From contig JAEXKM010000042.1 in the NCBI GenBank assembly GCA_023445705.1, forward strand, positions 1-15,193: 15,193 nt of DNA, written 5' to 3'. Of this stretch, positions 7,727 through 15,193 are shown piece after piece. The first letter of the stretch is position 1. The number at the start of each line of letters is the position of its first letter. Under the pieces are notes generated by a model. The model had not been told where the DNA came from, ran no database searches, and worked only from the letters and a program-made list of their open reading frames with translations. The stretch comes from Pseudomonadota bacterium (lineage in GTDB: Bacteria > Pseudomonadota > Alphaproteobacteria > Caulobacterales > Caulobacteraceae). The position numbers and the translations under genes are program-made.

Positions 7727-9963
7727 GGCAGCCAGGGCCAGAGGATCTTCATCTGCGCGTAGAACGCGCCCGGAAGGTTCATGTAGTCGTCGGTCCAAGG
7801 ACGCGCGGCGGTGGGATCAGTCTGGGACCACCGCTTGTCGGCCTCGAAGGGGGCCATCGCCGCGACATTGCGGGTCACAATCATCGCGTCCTCCGATGAT
7901 TCCCACAGCGGCGGGGATCCGTCCGGCGCATCGTGGCGCTGGATCAGCGCATAGCCACCGGCCGCCTCGGCCACGGCCATCGCCGGCGAACGCAGTTCGA
8001 GATTGCGGTTCGACAGGTGCACGATCAACACCCCGTTCGGCTTCAGCTTCGCAAGATAGCCCCTCATGGCCTCGACCGTGAGCAGGTGCGCCGGCACCGC
8101 ATCGGACGAGAACGCGTCGATCAGCAGGATGTCGAACGCCTGGTCCGGCTGTTTGGCCAGCGTCAGGCGCGCATCACCGATGACATAGTCGATCTGCCCC
8201 TGCGCGCAGCTGGTCGTATAGGTGAAGTGCTGCTTGTCCGTGGAGATGCGGACCACCAGGGGGTCGATCTCGAAGAAGGTCAGATGATCGCCGGGGCGCG
8301 TATAGGCGGCGACCGCGCCGGTCCCCAACCCCACTGCACCGATCCGCCGAGGCGGCGCTTCATAGAAGTCGTGGGTGAAGACCTGACCGATCGGCGTCTC
8401 GGGAGCGTAGTAGACGAGCGGACGGCAGTCGTAGTCGGGATGCTGCGCCTGCGCGCCGTGCAAGGTCGTGCCGTGGGACAGCATCTTCACTGGCCCCTTC
8501 ATGGCCGCGACCGGCATCTCCGACTGTCGCAGGACGCCGAAGAAGCTGCGCCAGCTCTGCCGGACATCGACGCGATCGCCGATCATCTGGGCGGACAGCG
8601 ACAGGATCACCACCAGCCCAAAGAAGGTGATCATCCTGCGTCGGATCACGAAGGCGCAGACCCCTGCCCCAGCAAGCAGCGCGAAGATCAGGATCCGGTT
8701 CTGTTCCGCGCCCCACCGGACAGCGATGATGGGCGCGATGGCCGCGGCGGCGACCGCGCCGACGAAGGTCATCCAGCGCCACGGCTCAATCGGGCCAAAA
8801 CCCGGCCGGGCGAGGCAGGCCAGCGCCAGCACTAAAGGGTACTCCCAGACATTGCTGAAGATCACCGGCGCCAGGAAGGCGTTGAAAGCGCCGCCGATCA
8901 CCCCGCCGAACGACATCCAAAGATAGAACTCGGTCAGGCGGCCCGGCTCGGGTCGGCGGGCCACCAACGCCTGATGGCACATCAGCGCCGTGAGGAAGAA
9001 GCACGCCAGATGGATGAAGAGCTGCAGCGGGAAATTGGCGCTGCGGAACGGCAGGATCAGAACGCAGGCCACCACCGCGGCCGCCTGAAGCGGCAAGGTC
9101 ACCTGCGGCGGTATCAGCGGCTTTTCTGAGAAGGCGATGATGAAGGTCGCCAGATAGAGCGCTAGGGGGATGACCCAAAGAAACGGCGCCGAGGCCACAT
9201 CGGTCGTGATGTGTGTGGTCACCCCCAGCATGAGGCTGGACGGGAGCGCCGCAAGCCCGATCCAGGACAGGCGACGGTTCCAGCTCGGAGCCGGACTTGC
9301 ACTCACCGCGTCCTGCGTCTCGGCCACCCGCGCCCTAGAAACGAACAGCGCCAGGACCGCCATCAGGAGCACGAACGCTACATAGCCGCTGCTCCAGCCG
9401 AGGGTCTGTCCCCTCAACGTAGACAGCGGCTCGACGAGGGCCGGATAGGCGAGCAGCGCCAACAAGCTGCCTAGGTTGGACGCCGCATAGAGCACGTAGG
9501 GTTCAGCCCCCGTCTCGGCGTGCACCGTGCGGGCGTGCCAGGCCTGCACCAAGGGCGCCGTGGCCGATAGGACTGCGAAGGGCGCGCCGATCGAGATGGT
9601 CAGAACGCCCAGGAGCCAGAGCGAAGGATGGTCTGACGACGGCTCGCCCAGCGCTCCGGTCACCCGCAGCGGCAAGGCCAACGCTGCAAAGAGAAGCGCG
9701 GCGACGTGCACCACCGCCTGCGCCCGCACTGAGCGAATCCTCTGGAGAAGATGCGCATAGCCGTAGCCGGCGAGCAGCGCCGTCTGGAAGAAGGCGATCG
9801 ACGTGTTCCAGACCGACGGACTTCCGCCCAGCAGCGGCAGCACCAGCTTGGCCACCATCGGCTGGACCATGAACACCAGGCCCGCGCTGGCGAAAGTCGT
9901 GACCGCAAACAGGACGGGAGAGATGGACGCGGTCGGCCGCTGGGCTTGATCTGCTGCGGTCAT
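7723..9963 (-). CDS. Polytopic membrane protein with C-terminal spermidine-synthase-like domain
   Basis: 746 residues. The N-terminal ~460 residues are a multi-spanning membrane region (helices near 16-36, 52-72, 83-99, 114-140, 158-176, 190-208, 232-250, 258-278, 292-306, 312-334, 345-366, 374-386, 398-415, 423-440, 446-461; the count is approximate). The C-terminal domain (about 485-746) has a Rossmann core: VGLGTGAVAAY (544-554), acidic FEID (564-567), GDARL (596-600) and IDAFSSDAVPAHLLT (615-629), as in the spermidine/spermine-synthase-like superfamily. Proteins of this build are annotated as fused MFS/spermidine synthase; their substrate is generally unknown and polyamine synthesis should not be assumed. 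The ATG at 9963 has GGAAG only one base upstream, so initiation is uncertain. It sits alone on its strand, between ispDF and the pncC-type gene. Confidence 0.85.
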   Translation of the reverse strand: MTAADQAQRPTASISPVLFAVTTFASAGLVFMVQPMVAKLVLPLLGGSPSVWNTSIAFFQTALLAGYGYAHLLQRIRSVRAQAVVHVAALLFAALALPLRVTGALGEPSSDHPSLWLLGVLTISIGAPFAVLSATAPLVQAWHARTVHAETGAEPYVLYAASNLGSLLALLAYPALVEPLSTLRGQTLGWSSGYVAFVLLMAVLALFVSRARVAETQDAVSASPAPSWNRRLSWIGLAALPSSLMLGVTTHITTDVASAPFLWVIPLALYLATFIIAFSEKPLIPPQVTLPLQAAAVVACVLILPFRSANFPLQLFIHLACFFLTALMCHQALVARRPEPGRLTEFYLWMSFGGVIGGAFNAFLAPVIFSNVWEYPLVLALACLARPGFGPIEPWRWMTFVGAVAAAAIAPIIAVRWGAEQNRILIFALLAGAGVCAFVIRRRMITFFGLVVILSLSAQMIGDRVDVRQSWRSFFGVLRQSEMPVAAMKGPVKMLSHGTTLHGAQAQHPDYDCRPLVYYAPETPIGQVFTHDFYEAPPRRIGAVGLGTGAVAAYTRPGDHLTFFEIDPLVVRISTDKQHFTYTTSCAQGQIDYVIGDARLTLAKQPDQAFDILLIDAFSSDAVPAHLLTVEAMRGYLAKLKPNGVLIVHLSNRNLELRSPAMAVAEAAGGYALIQRHDAPDGSPPLWESSEDAMIVTRNVAAMAPFEADKRWSQTDPTAARPWTDDYMNLPGAFYAQMKILWPWLP

Positions 9964-10046
9964 ACTTCCGAATCGGCTTGTGTGACGGGTGCGGGCGATG
10001 TTGTGGTCTGCCCTTGTCCTTGCCTAGAGCCTGTTGGAGTCACGCG

Positions 10047-10538
10047 ATGTTTTCCCTTGAGATCGAAACCCTGGCGCGACTGCTGATCGACGAGGCTCGT
10101 GAACGTTCCCTGCGCATCGTCACGGCCGAGAGCTGCACCGGCGGCTTGGTGGCAGGCGCCATCTGCTCGATCCCCGGGGCGTCCGACGTCTTCGAGCGTG
10201 GTTTCGTCGTCTATACCAACCGGGCCAAGCAAGAGCTGCTGGGGGTCCCTGGCGACCTGATCGCCGATCTCGGCGCCGTCTCGGAGCCGGTCGCGCGGAT
10301 GATGGCCGAGGGCGCGCTGGAGGCCTCGAACGCCCACGTCGCCGTGGCCGTCACCGGCATCGCGGGCCCCGGAGGCGGGACGGCGATGAAGCCGGTCGGG
10401 ACCGTCCACATCGCGACTGCGCGCTCGAACCAGGCGCTGCTGCATCGTGGCGAACTCTTCGACGGAGTGACGCGCGCCGAGATTCAGGAACAGGCCATCC
10501 AGGCCGCCTTGCAGGCTCTGCGCGACCGCATGACCTAG
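10047..10538 (+). CDS. pncC: CinA-family nicotinamide-nucleotide amidohydrolase (PncC)
   Basis: Deamidates nicotinamide mononucleotide to nicotinate mononucleotide in the pyridine nucleotide cycle; cytoplasmic. 163 residues, the length of stand-alone CinA C-terminal domains. Seen: TAESCTGG with candidate nucleophile Ser29, FVVYTNRAK with Tyr56 and Lys61, and the glycine-rich VTGIAGPGGG (102-111) followed by KPVGTVHIA. The N-terminal molybdopterin-binding half found in full-length CinA is absent, so the competence-related name is misleading. ATG at 10047 is chosen because GGAG (10036-10039) lies seven bases before it and family homology starts here; the frame is open further upstream but those residues look unlike protein. 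Its stop shares CTAG with the convergent COQ10-like gene. Confidence 0.92.
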   Translation: MFSLEIETLARLLIDEARERSLRIVTAESCTGGLVAGAICSIPGASDVFERGFVVYTNRAKQELLGVPGDLIADLGAVSEPVARMMAEGALEASNAHVAVAVTGIAGPGGGTAMKPVGTVHIATARSNQALLHRGELFDGVTRAEIQEQAIQAALQALRDRMT

Positions 10539-10993
10539 GTCGCGGCGGGGTAGAGCGCCCTCGCTCGCCCTTCGAAGCAGGCGATGAGCTTGTCCACCGC
10601 ATGGTGGAAATTGGCCGTGAGCATGCCCGACAGCAGCCGGGACTTAAATTCGAAGTCGATGTCGAACTCGATCTTCGTGCCGCCGCCGGGCGCCTCGACG
10701 AAGCGCCAACGGTTCGCCAGGTGCTTGAACGGGCCTGACAGAAGCTGAACGTCGATCTGGCGCGCCAGGGCGTCGCGCCGCACCCGCGTCGAGAACTTCT
10801 CCTTCAGGAAGGAGAACCCGACCCCAGCCTGGGCGTCTACGACGGTCACGGCCTCCCCGTCCGTCCGCGCGTTCCAGGTGCGCATGGACTGGATCCACGG
10901 CACGAAGTCCGGATAGGCGTCCACGTCGCCGACCAGCTTGAATAGCTGGTCGGGGCTGTAAGGCAGCACCTTTTCGATATGATAGCGCGGCAA
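10535..10993 (-). CDS. COQ10/RatA-like START-domain (polyketide cyclase) protein
   Basis: 152-residue protein of the COQ10/RatA family, a lipid-binding START fold. Mitochondrial COQ10 binds ubiquinone and helps respiration; E. coli RatA has been called a toxin acting on ribosome subunits. The respiratory role is more likely in an alphaproteobacterium, but this is inference. Seen: N-terminal MPRYHIEKVLPYSPDQLFKL, then DVDAYPDFVPW (23-33), the basic FSTRVRR (67-73), LSGPFKHLANRWRF (85-98) and the C-terminal amphipathic helix region. The start is TTG at 10993, fixed by the conserved MPR-H beginning and lack of room before it: the lipA stop is only three bases upstream. It is probably co-transcribed with lipA, as often seen in relatives. 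Confidence 0.88.
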   Translation of the reverse strand: MPRYHIEKVLPYSPDQLFKLVGDVDAYPDFVPWIQSMRTWNARTDGEAVTVVDAQAGVGFSFLKEKFSTRVRRDALARQIDVQLLSGPFKHLANRWRFVEAPGGGTKIEFDIDFEFKSRLLSGMLTANFHHAVDKLIACFEGRARALYPAAT

Positions 10994-10996
10994 GTC

Positions 10997-11959
10997 CTAG
11001 GCCGCCGCGTCCTTGGCCAGCCGCGCGGCCTTGAGACGCGCGAAGTCCTCGCCGGCGTGGTGCGACGAGCGGGTCAGCGGGCTCGCCGAAACCATCAGGA
11101 AGCCCTTGGCCCGCGCGATTTCCTCGTAAGCCTTGAACTCGTCGGGCGTGACGAAGCGGTCGATCGCGGCATGCTTGCGGGTCGGCTGGAGATATTGGCC
11201 GATGGTCAGGAAGTCGACGCCGGCCGAACGCATGTCGTCCATGACCTGCATGACCTCTTCCTTGGCCTCGCCCAGCCCCACCATGAGGCCGGACTTGGTG
11301 AACTGGTTGGGGTCACGTTCCTTTACCCGCTCAAGCAGGCGCAGCGAGTGGTAGTATCGCGCGCCGGGCCGGATCGAGAGATAAAGCCGTGGCACGGTCT
11401 CCAGGTTGTGGTTGAAGACGTCGGGCTTCGCGTCGATGACGATTTCCGCCGCGGTGGGCGCCTTGCGCAGGAAGTCCGGCGTGAGGATTTCGATCGTCGT
11501 GCCGGGCGCCGCCGCGCGGATGGCGTGAACCACCGCAGCAAAGTGCGCGCCGCCGCCGTCCGACAGGTCGTCCCGGTCCACCGAGGTGATGACGACGTGC
11601 TTCAGCCCCATCTTGGCCACCGCGTCGGCGACCCGCGCCGGCTCGGTCGGATCCAGCGGGTTCGGCTTTCCGGTCGTTACGTTGCAGAAGGCGCAGGCCC
11701 GGGTGCAGATCTCGCCCATGATCATCATGGTCGCGTGGCTCTGGCTCCAGCACTCCCCGATATTCGGGCACGCGGCCTCCTCGCAGACCGTCACCAGCCC
11801 GTGCGTTTTCACGATCTCCCGGGTGGCGTTGTAGCCGGCCGAGCCCGGCGCACGGACGCGCAGCCACTCGGGCTTGCGCAGAACCGGCGTGTCGGGACGT
11901 GACTGCTTTTCTGGGTGTCGGGGCCTCTGCCCGCCGACAGTGTCGATGACGGTCGCCAT
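10997..11959 (-). CDS. lipA: Lipoyl synthase (radical SAM)
   Basis: Inserts two sulfurs into octanoyl chains on E2 subunits of 2-oxoacid dehydrogenases and on GcvH, completing lipoate; cytoplasmic. 320 residues, normal length. Both iron-sulfur clusters are supported: auxiliary cluster CX4CX5C at Cys59, Cys64, Cys70, and the radical-SAM cluster CX3CX2C at Cys85, Cys89, Cys92. The C-terminal RSSHHA (297-302) supplies the conserved serine ligand. Other family hallmarks: [24 protein letters not shown] and TIGQYLQPT. The ATG at 11959 has only a weak AGG four bases upstream. It is divergent from the lipoprotein gene across 77 bases, and the COQ10-like gene follows after three bases. Confidence 0.97.
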   Translation of the reverse strand: MATVIDTVGGQRPRHPEKQSRPDTPVLRKPEWLRVRAPGSAGYNATREIVKTHGLVTVCEEAACPNIGECWSQSHATMMIMGEICTRACAFCNVTTGKPNPLDPTEPARVADAVAKMGLKHVVITSVDRDDLSDGGGAHFAAVVHAIRAAAPGTTIEILTPDFLRKAPTAAEIVIDAKPDVFNHNLETVPRLYLSIRPGARYYHSLRLLERVKERDPNQFTKSGLMVGLGEAKEEVMQVMDDMRSAGVDFLTIGQYLQPTRKHAAIDRFVTPDEFKAYEEIARAKGFLMVSASPLTRSSHHAGEDFARLKAARLAKDAAA

Positions 11960-12036
11960 AAGGCCTAGATCGGCTTTCTGGCCTCCCGGATCAAGGCGTC
12001 ATTGAGCGCACGGGCGCCGCATGCTCAAACTTCGCC

Positions 12037-13047
12037 ATGCTTCGCGCCGGACTGATCGCCGGATTGCTCATATTGCTCGCGGCGTGCGGCCGGGACGATG
12101 CCCGCAAGGCCAGCGCGCCCGCGGACATTCCCGCAGCCCTGTCGCCTCGCTTTTACCCCCCTGACGGCTGGGCCTGGGGGACCTTCGGCGAGGGTAAGCC
12201 ACAACGCTACGGGGTCGCGAGCCCCCGAAGCGCGCCCTCGGGCATAGTCGTTATCCTGCCCGGCTACGGAGAGCCCGCCGAAGTCTGGTTCGAGACCGCC
12301 TCGAACCTGATCGCCCGCGGCCACACGGTCTGGATTCTCGACCGGCCGGGACAAGGCGGCTCGGCGCGATACGTGCCCCCCCACGATCTAGGATTCGTTC
12401 CCCGCTTCGACACCGACAGCGACGGCTTGCAAACCTTCCTCGCCTCCATCGTCAAACCCCGCCCCGACGACGTCGTAGTCGTGCTGGCTCACGCCGACGC
12501 GACGCCAGCGGCGCTTCTGGCGCTCGGAAGGGGCATGAAGGTTGATGGACTGATCGCCAACTCCGCCGAACTCGCAAGCGCTGGTGACTCGCCATTGCTC
12601 AAGGTCTTCCAACGCCCCGATGTCCCGCCCTTCGGATGGCGCCCGTGGAGCGAAGACCGTCCCGACGACCGCGCCATTGGCCTGACCCACGACCGGGAAC
12701 GCGGCCGCCTGCGCCAGACTTGGATGCTGGCGAAGCCCGAACTGCGGCTCTCCAGCCCCAGCCTGGGCTGGCTTGAAGCGTTCGCCACGGCCAGCCGCGA
12801 GGTGGGCGCCAAACCCGCCCGGCTCACCGCGCCTATCCTGATGGTGAACCCAAACCGCCCGGCGTCAGGCCTCTGCGACGAGCTTGCGGCCTGCAGACAG
12901 GAGGCTCTCACCGGCGCGCGAGCGGCGATTCATCTGGAAACGGACCAATGGCGCGAACCGTGGCTCGAACAGGTTGACGACTTTGTCGCGCAGCGCGTTT
13001 CGGCACAACAGGAGGCCGCGATTTCCGCTGCGTCACCAAGACCTTAG
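12037..13047 (+). CDS. Lipoprotein with degenerate alpha/beta-hydrolase fold
   Basis: 336 residues. Residues 1-17 form a lipoprotein signal peptide with lipobox LAAC (Cys17). Position +2 is Gly, so outer-membrane sorting is expected if Lol rules apply. The mature part resembles monoacylglycerol-lipase/S33-type hydrolases: VVILPGYGEPAEVW (71-84), a GHTVWILDRPGQGGSARY stretch (95-112) and a cap region. The triad looks lost: the nucleophile elbow expected as GHSMGG reads AHADAT (151-156), Ala replacing Ser. The PILMVNPNRPASG strand (266-278) lacks an obvious acid. GARAAIHLE (293-301) has Ala-Ala where GARHE is usual, with a His three residues on. Cys280 and Cys286 could form a disulfide. It is either a non-catalytic binding protein or an enzyme with a displaced nucleophile. 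Start chosen for the signal peptide; no clear ribosome binding site. Confidence 0.75.
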   Translation: MLRAGLIAGLLILLAACGRDDARKASAPADIPAALSPRFYPPDGWAWGTFGEGKPQRYGVASPRSAPSGIVVILPGYGEPAEVWFETASNLIARGHTVWILDRPGQGGSARYVPPHDLGFVPRFDTDSDGLQTFLASIVKPRPDDVVVVLAHADATPAALLALGRGMKVDGLIANSAELASAGDSPLLKVFQRPDVPPFGWRPWSEDRPDDRAIGLTHDRERGRLRQTWMLAKPELRLSSPSLGWLEAFATASREVGAKPARLTAPILMVNPNRPASGLCDELAACRQEALTGARAAIHLETDQWREPWLEQVDDFVAQRVSAQQEAAISAASPRP

Positions 13048-13053
13048 CGCAAC

Positions 13054-13073
13054 CGGCCTTGACGAAAAGGCCG
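13054..13073. repeat. Inverted repeat after the lipoprotein gene
   Basis: Seven-base-pair stem CGGCCTT (13054-13060) / AAGGCCG (13067-13073) with a six-base loop, seven bases after the lipoprotein stop codon. It could help end that transcript, but no T tract follows on either strand, so it is not a classic intrinsic terminator. The remainder of the 122-base gap to the next gene shows no further clear feature apart from the ribosome binding site. Confidence 0.4.
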
Positions 13074-13169
13074 AACCTCACGACCTGTTACACATCTTTT
13101 CAACCCACGAAGCGAGCGCTACGCTTGCAGCCAATAAAAACGGCGAGACGTTCGGGGAGGTTTTCGCCT

Positions 13170-14726
13170 TTGTCGCGTTCTTTTGACCTGCGTTCGACTG
13201 AGCGCTCACTATTCGATGCGCTGATCGACGCGCGCGCCACCTACGGCGCCAAGAAGCCGATCCTCGAAGACCAGGAGCGGAACCCGCTCAGCTATACCGA
13301 CCTGATGCGCGCCGCCTTCGCGCTCGGCCGTAAGATCGCCGCCATGACCCAGCCGGGCGAGCACGTGGGCATCATGCTGCCCTCGAGCTCTGGCGCTGTC
13401 GTTACGTTCTTCGCGCTGCATGCCTTCGGTCGCACGCCGACCATGCTGAATTTCACGGCGGGCATCAGGAACCTGAAGGCCGCCTGTGAGCTGGCCGACG
13501 TGAAGCGCGTGCTGACTTCCCACCGGTTCATCGAGCAAGGGAAGCTGCACGACCTCGTTGATGCGCTCGAGCCGCTGGCGACGATCACCTATCTCGAAGA
13601 TGTCCGCGAGACGATCGGTCTGGGCGACAAGCTCTTCGCGGCGACCGCGGCGACGTTTCCCAAGCGGTTCCGCGTCGCAACCAAGCCATCGGACCCGGGC
13701 GTCGTCCTGTTCACCTCCGGCAGCTTCGGCGCGCCGCGCGGGGTCGTGCTCAGCCAATCCAACCTGATCGCAAACGTGGAACAGGTCGCCGCCCACATCG
13801 CGCTCGATCCGGCCTGGGTGATGTTCAATCCTCTGCCGACCTTCCATTGCTTCGGCCTGACGGGCGGCGTCCTGCTGCCGCTGCTGAAGGGCATGAAGGC
13901 GTTCGAGTACCCATCTCCGCTGCACGTGAAGCAGATCCCGCCGCTTATCAAGGACAGCGGGGCCTCGATCCTCTTCGCCACCGACACCTTTCTCAACCAG
14001 TATGCGCGGGCGGCCGAGCCCGACGAGCTCTCGGGCCTGAAGTTCATCGTCTGCGGCGCCGAGAAGGTCCGCGACGAAACCCACAACCTCGTGCGCGACC
14101 GCTTCGGCGATGTCCCCGTGCTTGAGGGTTATGGTGCGACCGAGGCCTCGCCGGTGATCGCCGTCAATAAGCCGACCGACAACCGCCGCGGCACCGTCGG
14201 CGGCCTGCTGCCCGGCATGGAGACACGCCTCGAGCCGGTCGAAGGCATTCCGGGCGGCGGCCGGCTCTATGTACGCGGGCCGAACATCATGACCGGCTAT
14301 CTCGGCGTAGGCGGGGTTATCGACCCCCCGCCCGGCGGCTGGCATGACACCGGCGACGTGGTCGACATCAGCGACGACGACTGGATCAAGATCCTGGGTC
14401 GGGTGAAGCGGTTCGCGAAGGTGGGGGGCGAGATGGTCTCTCTGCCCGCCGCCGAGGACATCGCCACCGCCGTTTGGCCCGACAGCCGGCACGCCGTGAT
14501 CGCCATGCCCGACCCGAAGAAGGGTGAGCGCCTGGTCCTCGTCACCGATCGGCGCGACGCAGAAGCCGGCCCGCTCGTGGCTCATGCACAGCACATCGGC
14601 GCGACGGAGCTCGCCGTCCCGCGCAAGATCATCAAGGTCACCGAGGTTCCGGTGCTGGGCACCGGCAAGACGGACTATGTGGCGATCACGCGGATGGCGG
14701 AGGCTGACGGACGCCGCGCCGCGTGA
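13170..14726 (+). CDS. Aas-like acyl-[acyl-carrier-protein] synthetase (AMP-forming ligase)
   Basis: Adenylate-forming ligase most like the C-terminal domain of E. coli Aas, which charges acyl carrier protein with free fatty acid for phospholipid repair. Here the acyltransferase half is absent: 518 residues, ligase only. Motifs: LFTSGSFGAPRGVVLS (180-195; the usual GSEG is GSFG), FHCFGLTGG (225-233), EGYGATE (319-325), HDTGD (392-396), and catalytic Lys500 in GTGKTDY. The MLNFTAG, YPSPLH and AGAEKV-like CGAEKV (295-300) stretches favour Aas over ordinary acyl-CoA synthetases. Start is TTG at 13170: GGGGAGG (13154-13160) lies nine bases before it. The frame is open back to 13059, but that part is not protein-like. 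Substrate (ACP or CoA) is not decided by sequence alone. Confidence 0.85.
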   Translation: MSRSFDLRSTERSLFDALIDARATYGAKKPILEDQERNPLSYTDLMRAAFALGRKIAAMTQPGEHVGIMLPSSSGAVVTFFALHAFGRTPTMLNFTAGIRNLKAACELADVKRVLTSHRFIEQGKLHDLVDALEPLATITYLEDVRETIGLGDKLFAATAATFPKRFRVATKPSDPGVVLFTSGSFGAPRGVVLSQSNLIANVEQVAAHIALDPAWVMFNPLPTFHCFGLTGGVLLPLLKGMKAFEYPSPLHVKQIPPLIKDSGASILFATDTFLNQYARAAEPDELSGLKFIVCGAEKVRDETHNLVRDRFGDVPVLEGYGATEASPVIAVNKPTDNRRGTVGGLLPGMETRLEPVEGIPGGGRLYVRGPNIMTGYLGVGGVIDPPPGGWHDTGDVVDISDDDWIKILGRVKRFAKVGGEMVSLPAAEDIATAVWPDSRHAVIAMPDPKKGERLVLVTDRRDAEAGPLVAHAQHIGATELAVPRKIIKVTEVPVLGTGKTDYVAITRMAEADGRRAA

Positions 14727-14740
14727 TCCCCAAACGCTCG

Positions 14741-14755
14741 GGCGCCTGAGGCGCC
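14741..14755. repeat. Hairpin between the acyl-ACP synthetase and doxX genes
   Basis: GGCGCC (14741-14746) / GGCGCC (14750-14755) around TGA, with outer CCAA (14730-14733) able to pair with TTGG (14758-14761) through internal mismatches. The outer pair would cover the first two bases of the next gene's GGAGG. It could be an mRNA processing or stability element; no T tract follows. Confidence 0.3.
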
Positions 14756-14773
14756 GGTTGGGAGGGAATGCCG

Positions 14774-15178
14774 ATGATGTCGAGCCTCGAAGCGTGGGCG
14801 CCGCGTGTACTGAGCCTGCTGCGGATCATCACTGCCCTGCTCTTCATGGAGCATGGCCTGATGAAGCTCCTGGAGTTTCCTGGACCCCAGCCGGGGGCGC
14901 CTGATCCGCTGCCACCGCTGCTGCTGGCCGCAGCATGGATCGAGGTGGTGGGCGGAGCCCTTCTCGCGCTGGGCCTCTTCACGCGTATCGCCGCATTCGT
15001 CTGCTCGGGCCAGATGGCGGTCGCCTACTTTACGGCTCACGCCTCACAAGGCTTCTGGCCGGCGCTCAATGGCGGCGAAGCGGCCATCCTGTTCTGTTTT
15101 GTCTTCCTCTATCTGGTCTTCGCCGGCCCGGGCGCCTGGAGCCTGGATGCGATGCGCGGACGCCGGCGCAGGTTCTAA
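14774..15178 (+). CDS. DoxX-family inner membrane protein
   Basis: 134 residues with four hydrophobic helices (about 11-33, 48-69, 72-90, 101-119) and the DoxX pattern: LRIxxALLFMEHGLMKL in helix 1, AAWIEVVGGALLALGLFTR (53-71) with Glu57, GGEAAILFCF (100-109), and a basic RGRRRRF tail. DoxX-like proteins are small membrane proteins, some linked to quinone or thiol redox systems; the role here is unknown. ATGs occur at 14768, 14774 and 14777. GGAGG (14761-14765) is too close to the first and eight bases from the second, so 14774 is preferred. It is probably co-transcribed with the acyl-ACP synthetase 47 bases upstream. Past the stop only 15 bases remain. Confidence 0.87.
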   Translation: MMSSLEAWAPRVLSLLRIITALLFMEHGLMKLLEFPGPQPGAPDPLPPLLLAAAWIEVVGGALLALGLFTRIAAFVCSGQMAVAYFTAHASQGFWPALNGGEAAILFCFVFLYLVFAGPGAWSLDAMRGRRRRF

Positions 15179-15193
15179 CCCTCGCGCGAAGGG

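Noticed and set aside
9978..10046. Upstream extension of the pncC gene (23 residues)
   Set aside because: Cys/Gly-rich sequence unlike the family; the ATG at 10047 has GGAG at proper spacing and matches the conserved N-terminus.
12260..12920. Antisense open frames within the lipoprotein gene
   Set aside because: Shadow frames of the GC-rich lipoprotein gene; no signal, motif or ribosome binding site.
13059..13169. Upstream extension of the Aas-like ligase (37 residues, TTG 13059)
   Set aside because: It starts inside a hairpin, is basic and not family-like, and the strong GGGGAGG at 13154-13160 points to TTG 13170.
15179..15193. CCCT...AGGG with central TCGCGCGA at the window end
   Set aside because: Only a four-base outer stem is visible and the window ends there, so a terminator after doxX cannot be judged.

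Overview
The window is GC-rich alphaproteobacterial chromosome. Gene content, gene order and a promoter that fits the Caulobacter consensus point to the Caulobacterales (Caulobacter/Phenylobacterium type). This is inferred from motifs and synteny, not from a database search. Nearly all of it is tightly packed housekeeping and regulatory genes. No tRNA, rRNA, CRISPR array, insertion sequence or phage gene was seen.

Left part (1-6580): on the minus strand, dusB-ntrB-ntrC are joined by 4-base ATGA overlaps (6489 down to 2937), and ntrY (1547 down to the window edge, 3' end missing) continues the nitrogen two-component cluster. NtrC lacks the sigma54-contacting GAFTGA loop. Between ntrC and ntrY, on the opposite strand, sits a class I DAHP synthase gene (aroG, 1846-2940), the first enzyme of the shikimate pathway.

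Most notable point: the 298-base gap upstream of aroG carries what looks like a complete ribosome-mediated transcription attenuator. It has a 31-codon leader ORF (1671-1766) with Tyr, Phe, Trp, Tyr, Phe and Tyr within eight codons. A perfect 9-bp terminator hairpin with a T tract follows (1783-1811). A segment inside the leader ORF (1725-1732) is perfectly complementary to the 5' arm of the terminator, which makes a mutually exclusive antiterminator. The leader ORF has no Shine-Dalgarno and a possible promoter lies close enough for a leaderless transcript. The system would sense charging of all three aromatic tRNAs and set entry into aromatic biosynthesis.

Middle part (6581-11959): ispDF (bifunctional MEP-pathway enzyme) converges on a large membrane protein with a spermidine-synthase-like C-terminal domain. 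The pncC/cinA-type amidase gene converges on a COQ10/RatA-like START protein gene that follows lipA (lipoyl synthase) on the same strand. All three convergent pairs in the window share a 4-base stop-codon overlap.

Right part (12037-15193): a lipoprotein with an alpha/beta-hydrolase fold that appears to have lost its catalytic triad, then a stand-alone Aas-like acyl-ACP synthetase starting at TTG behind a strong ribosome binding site, then a small DoxX-family membrane protein.
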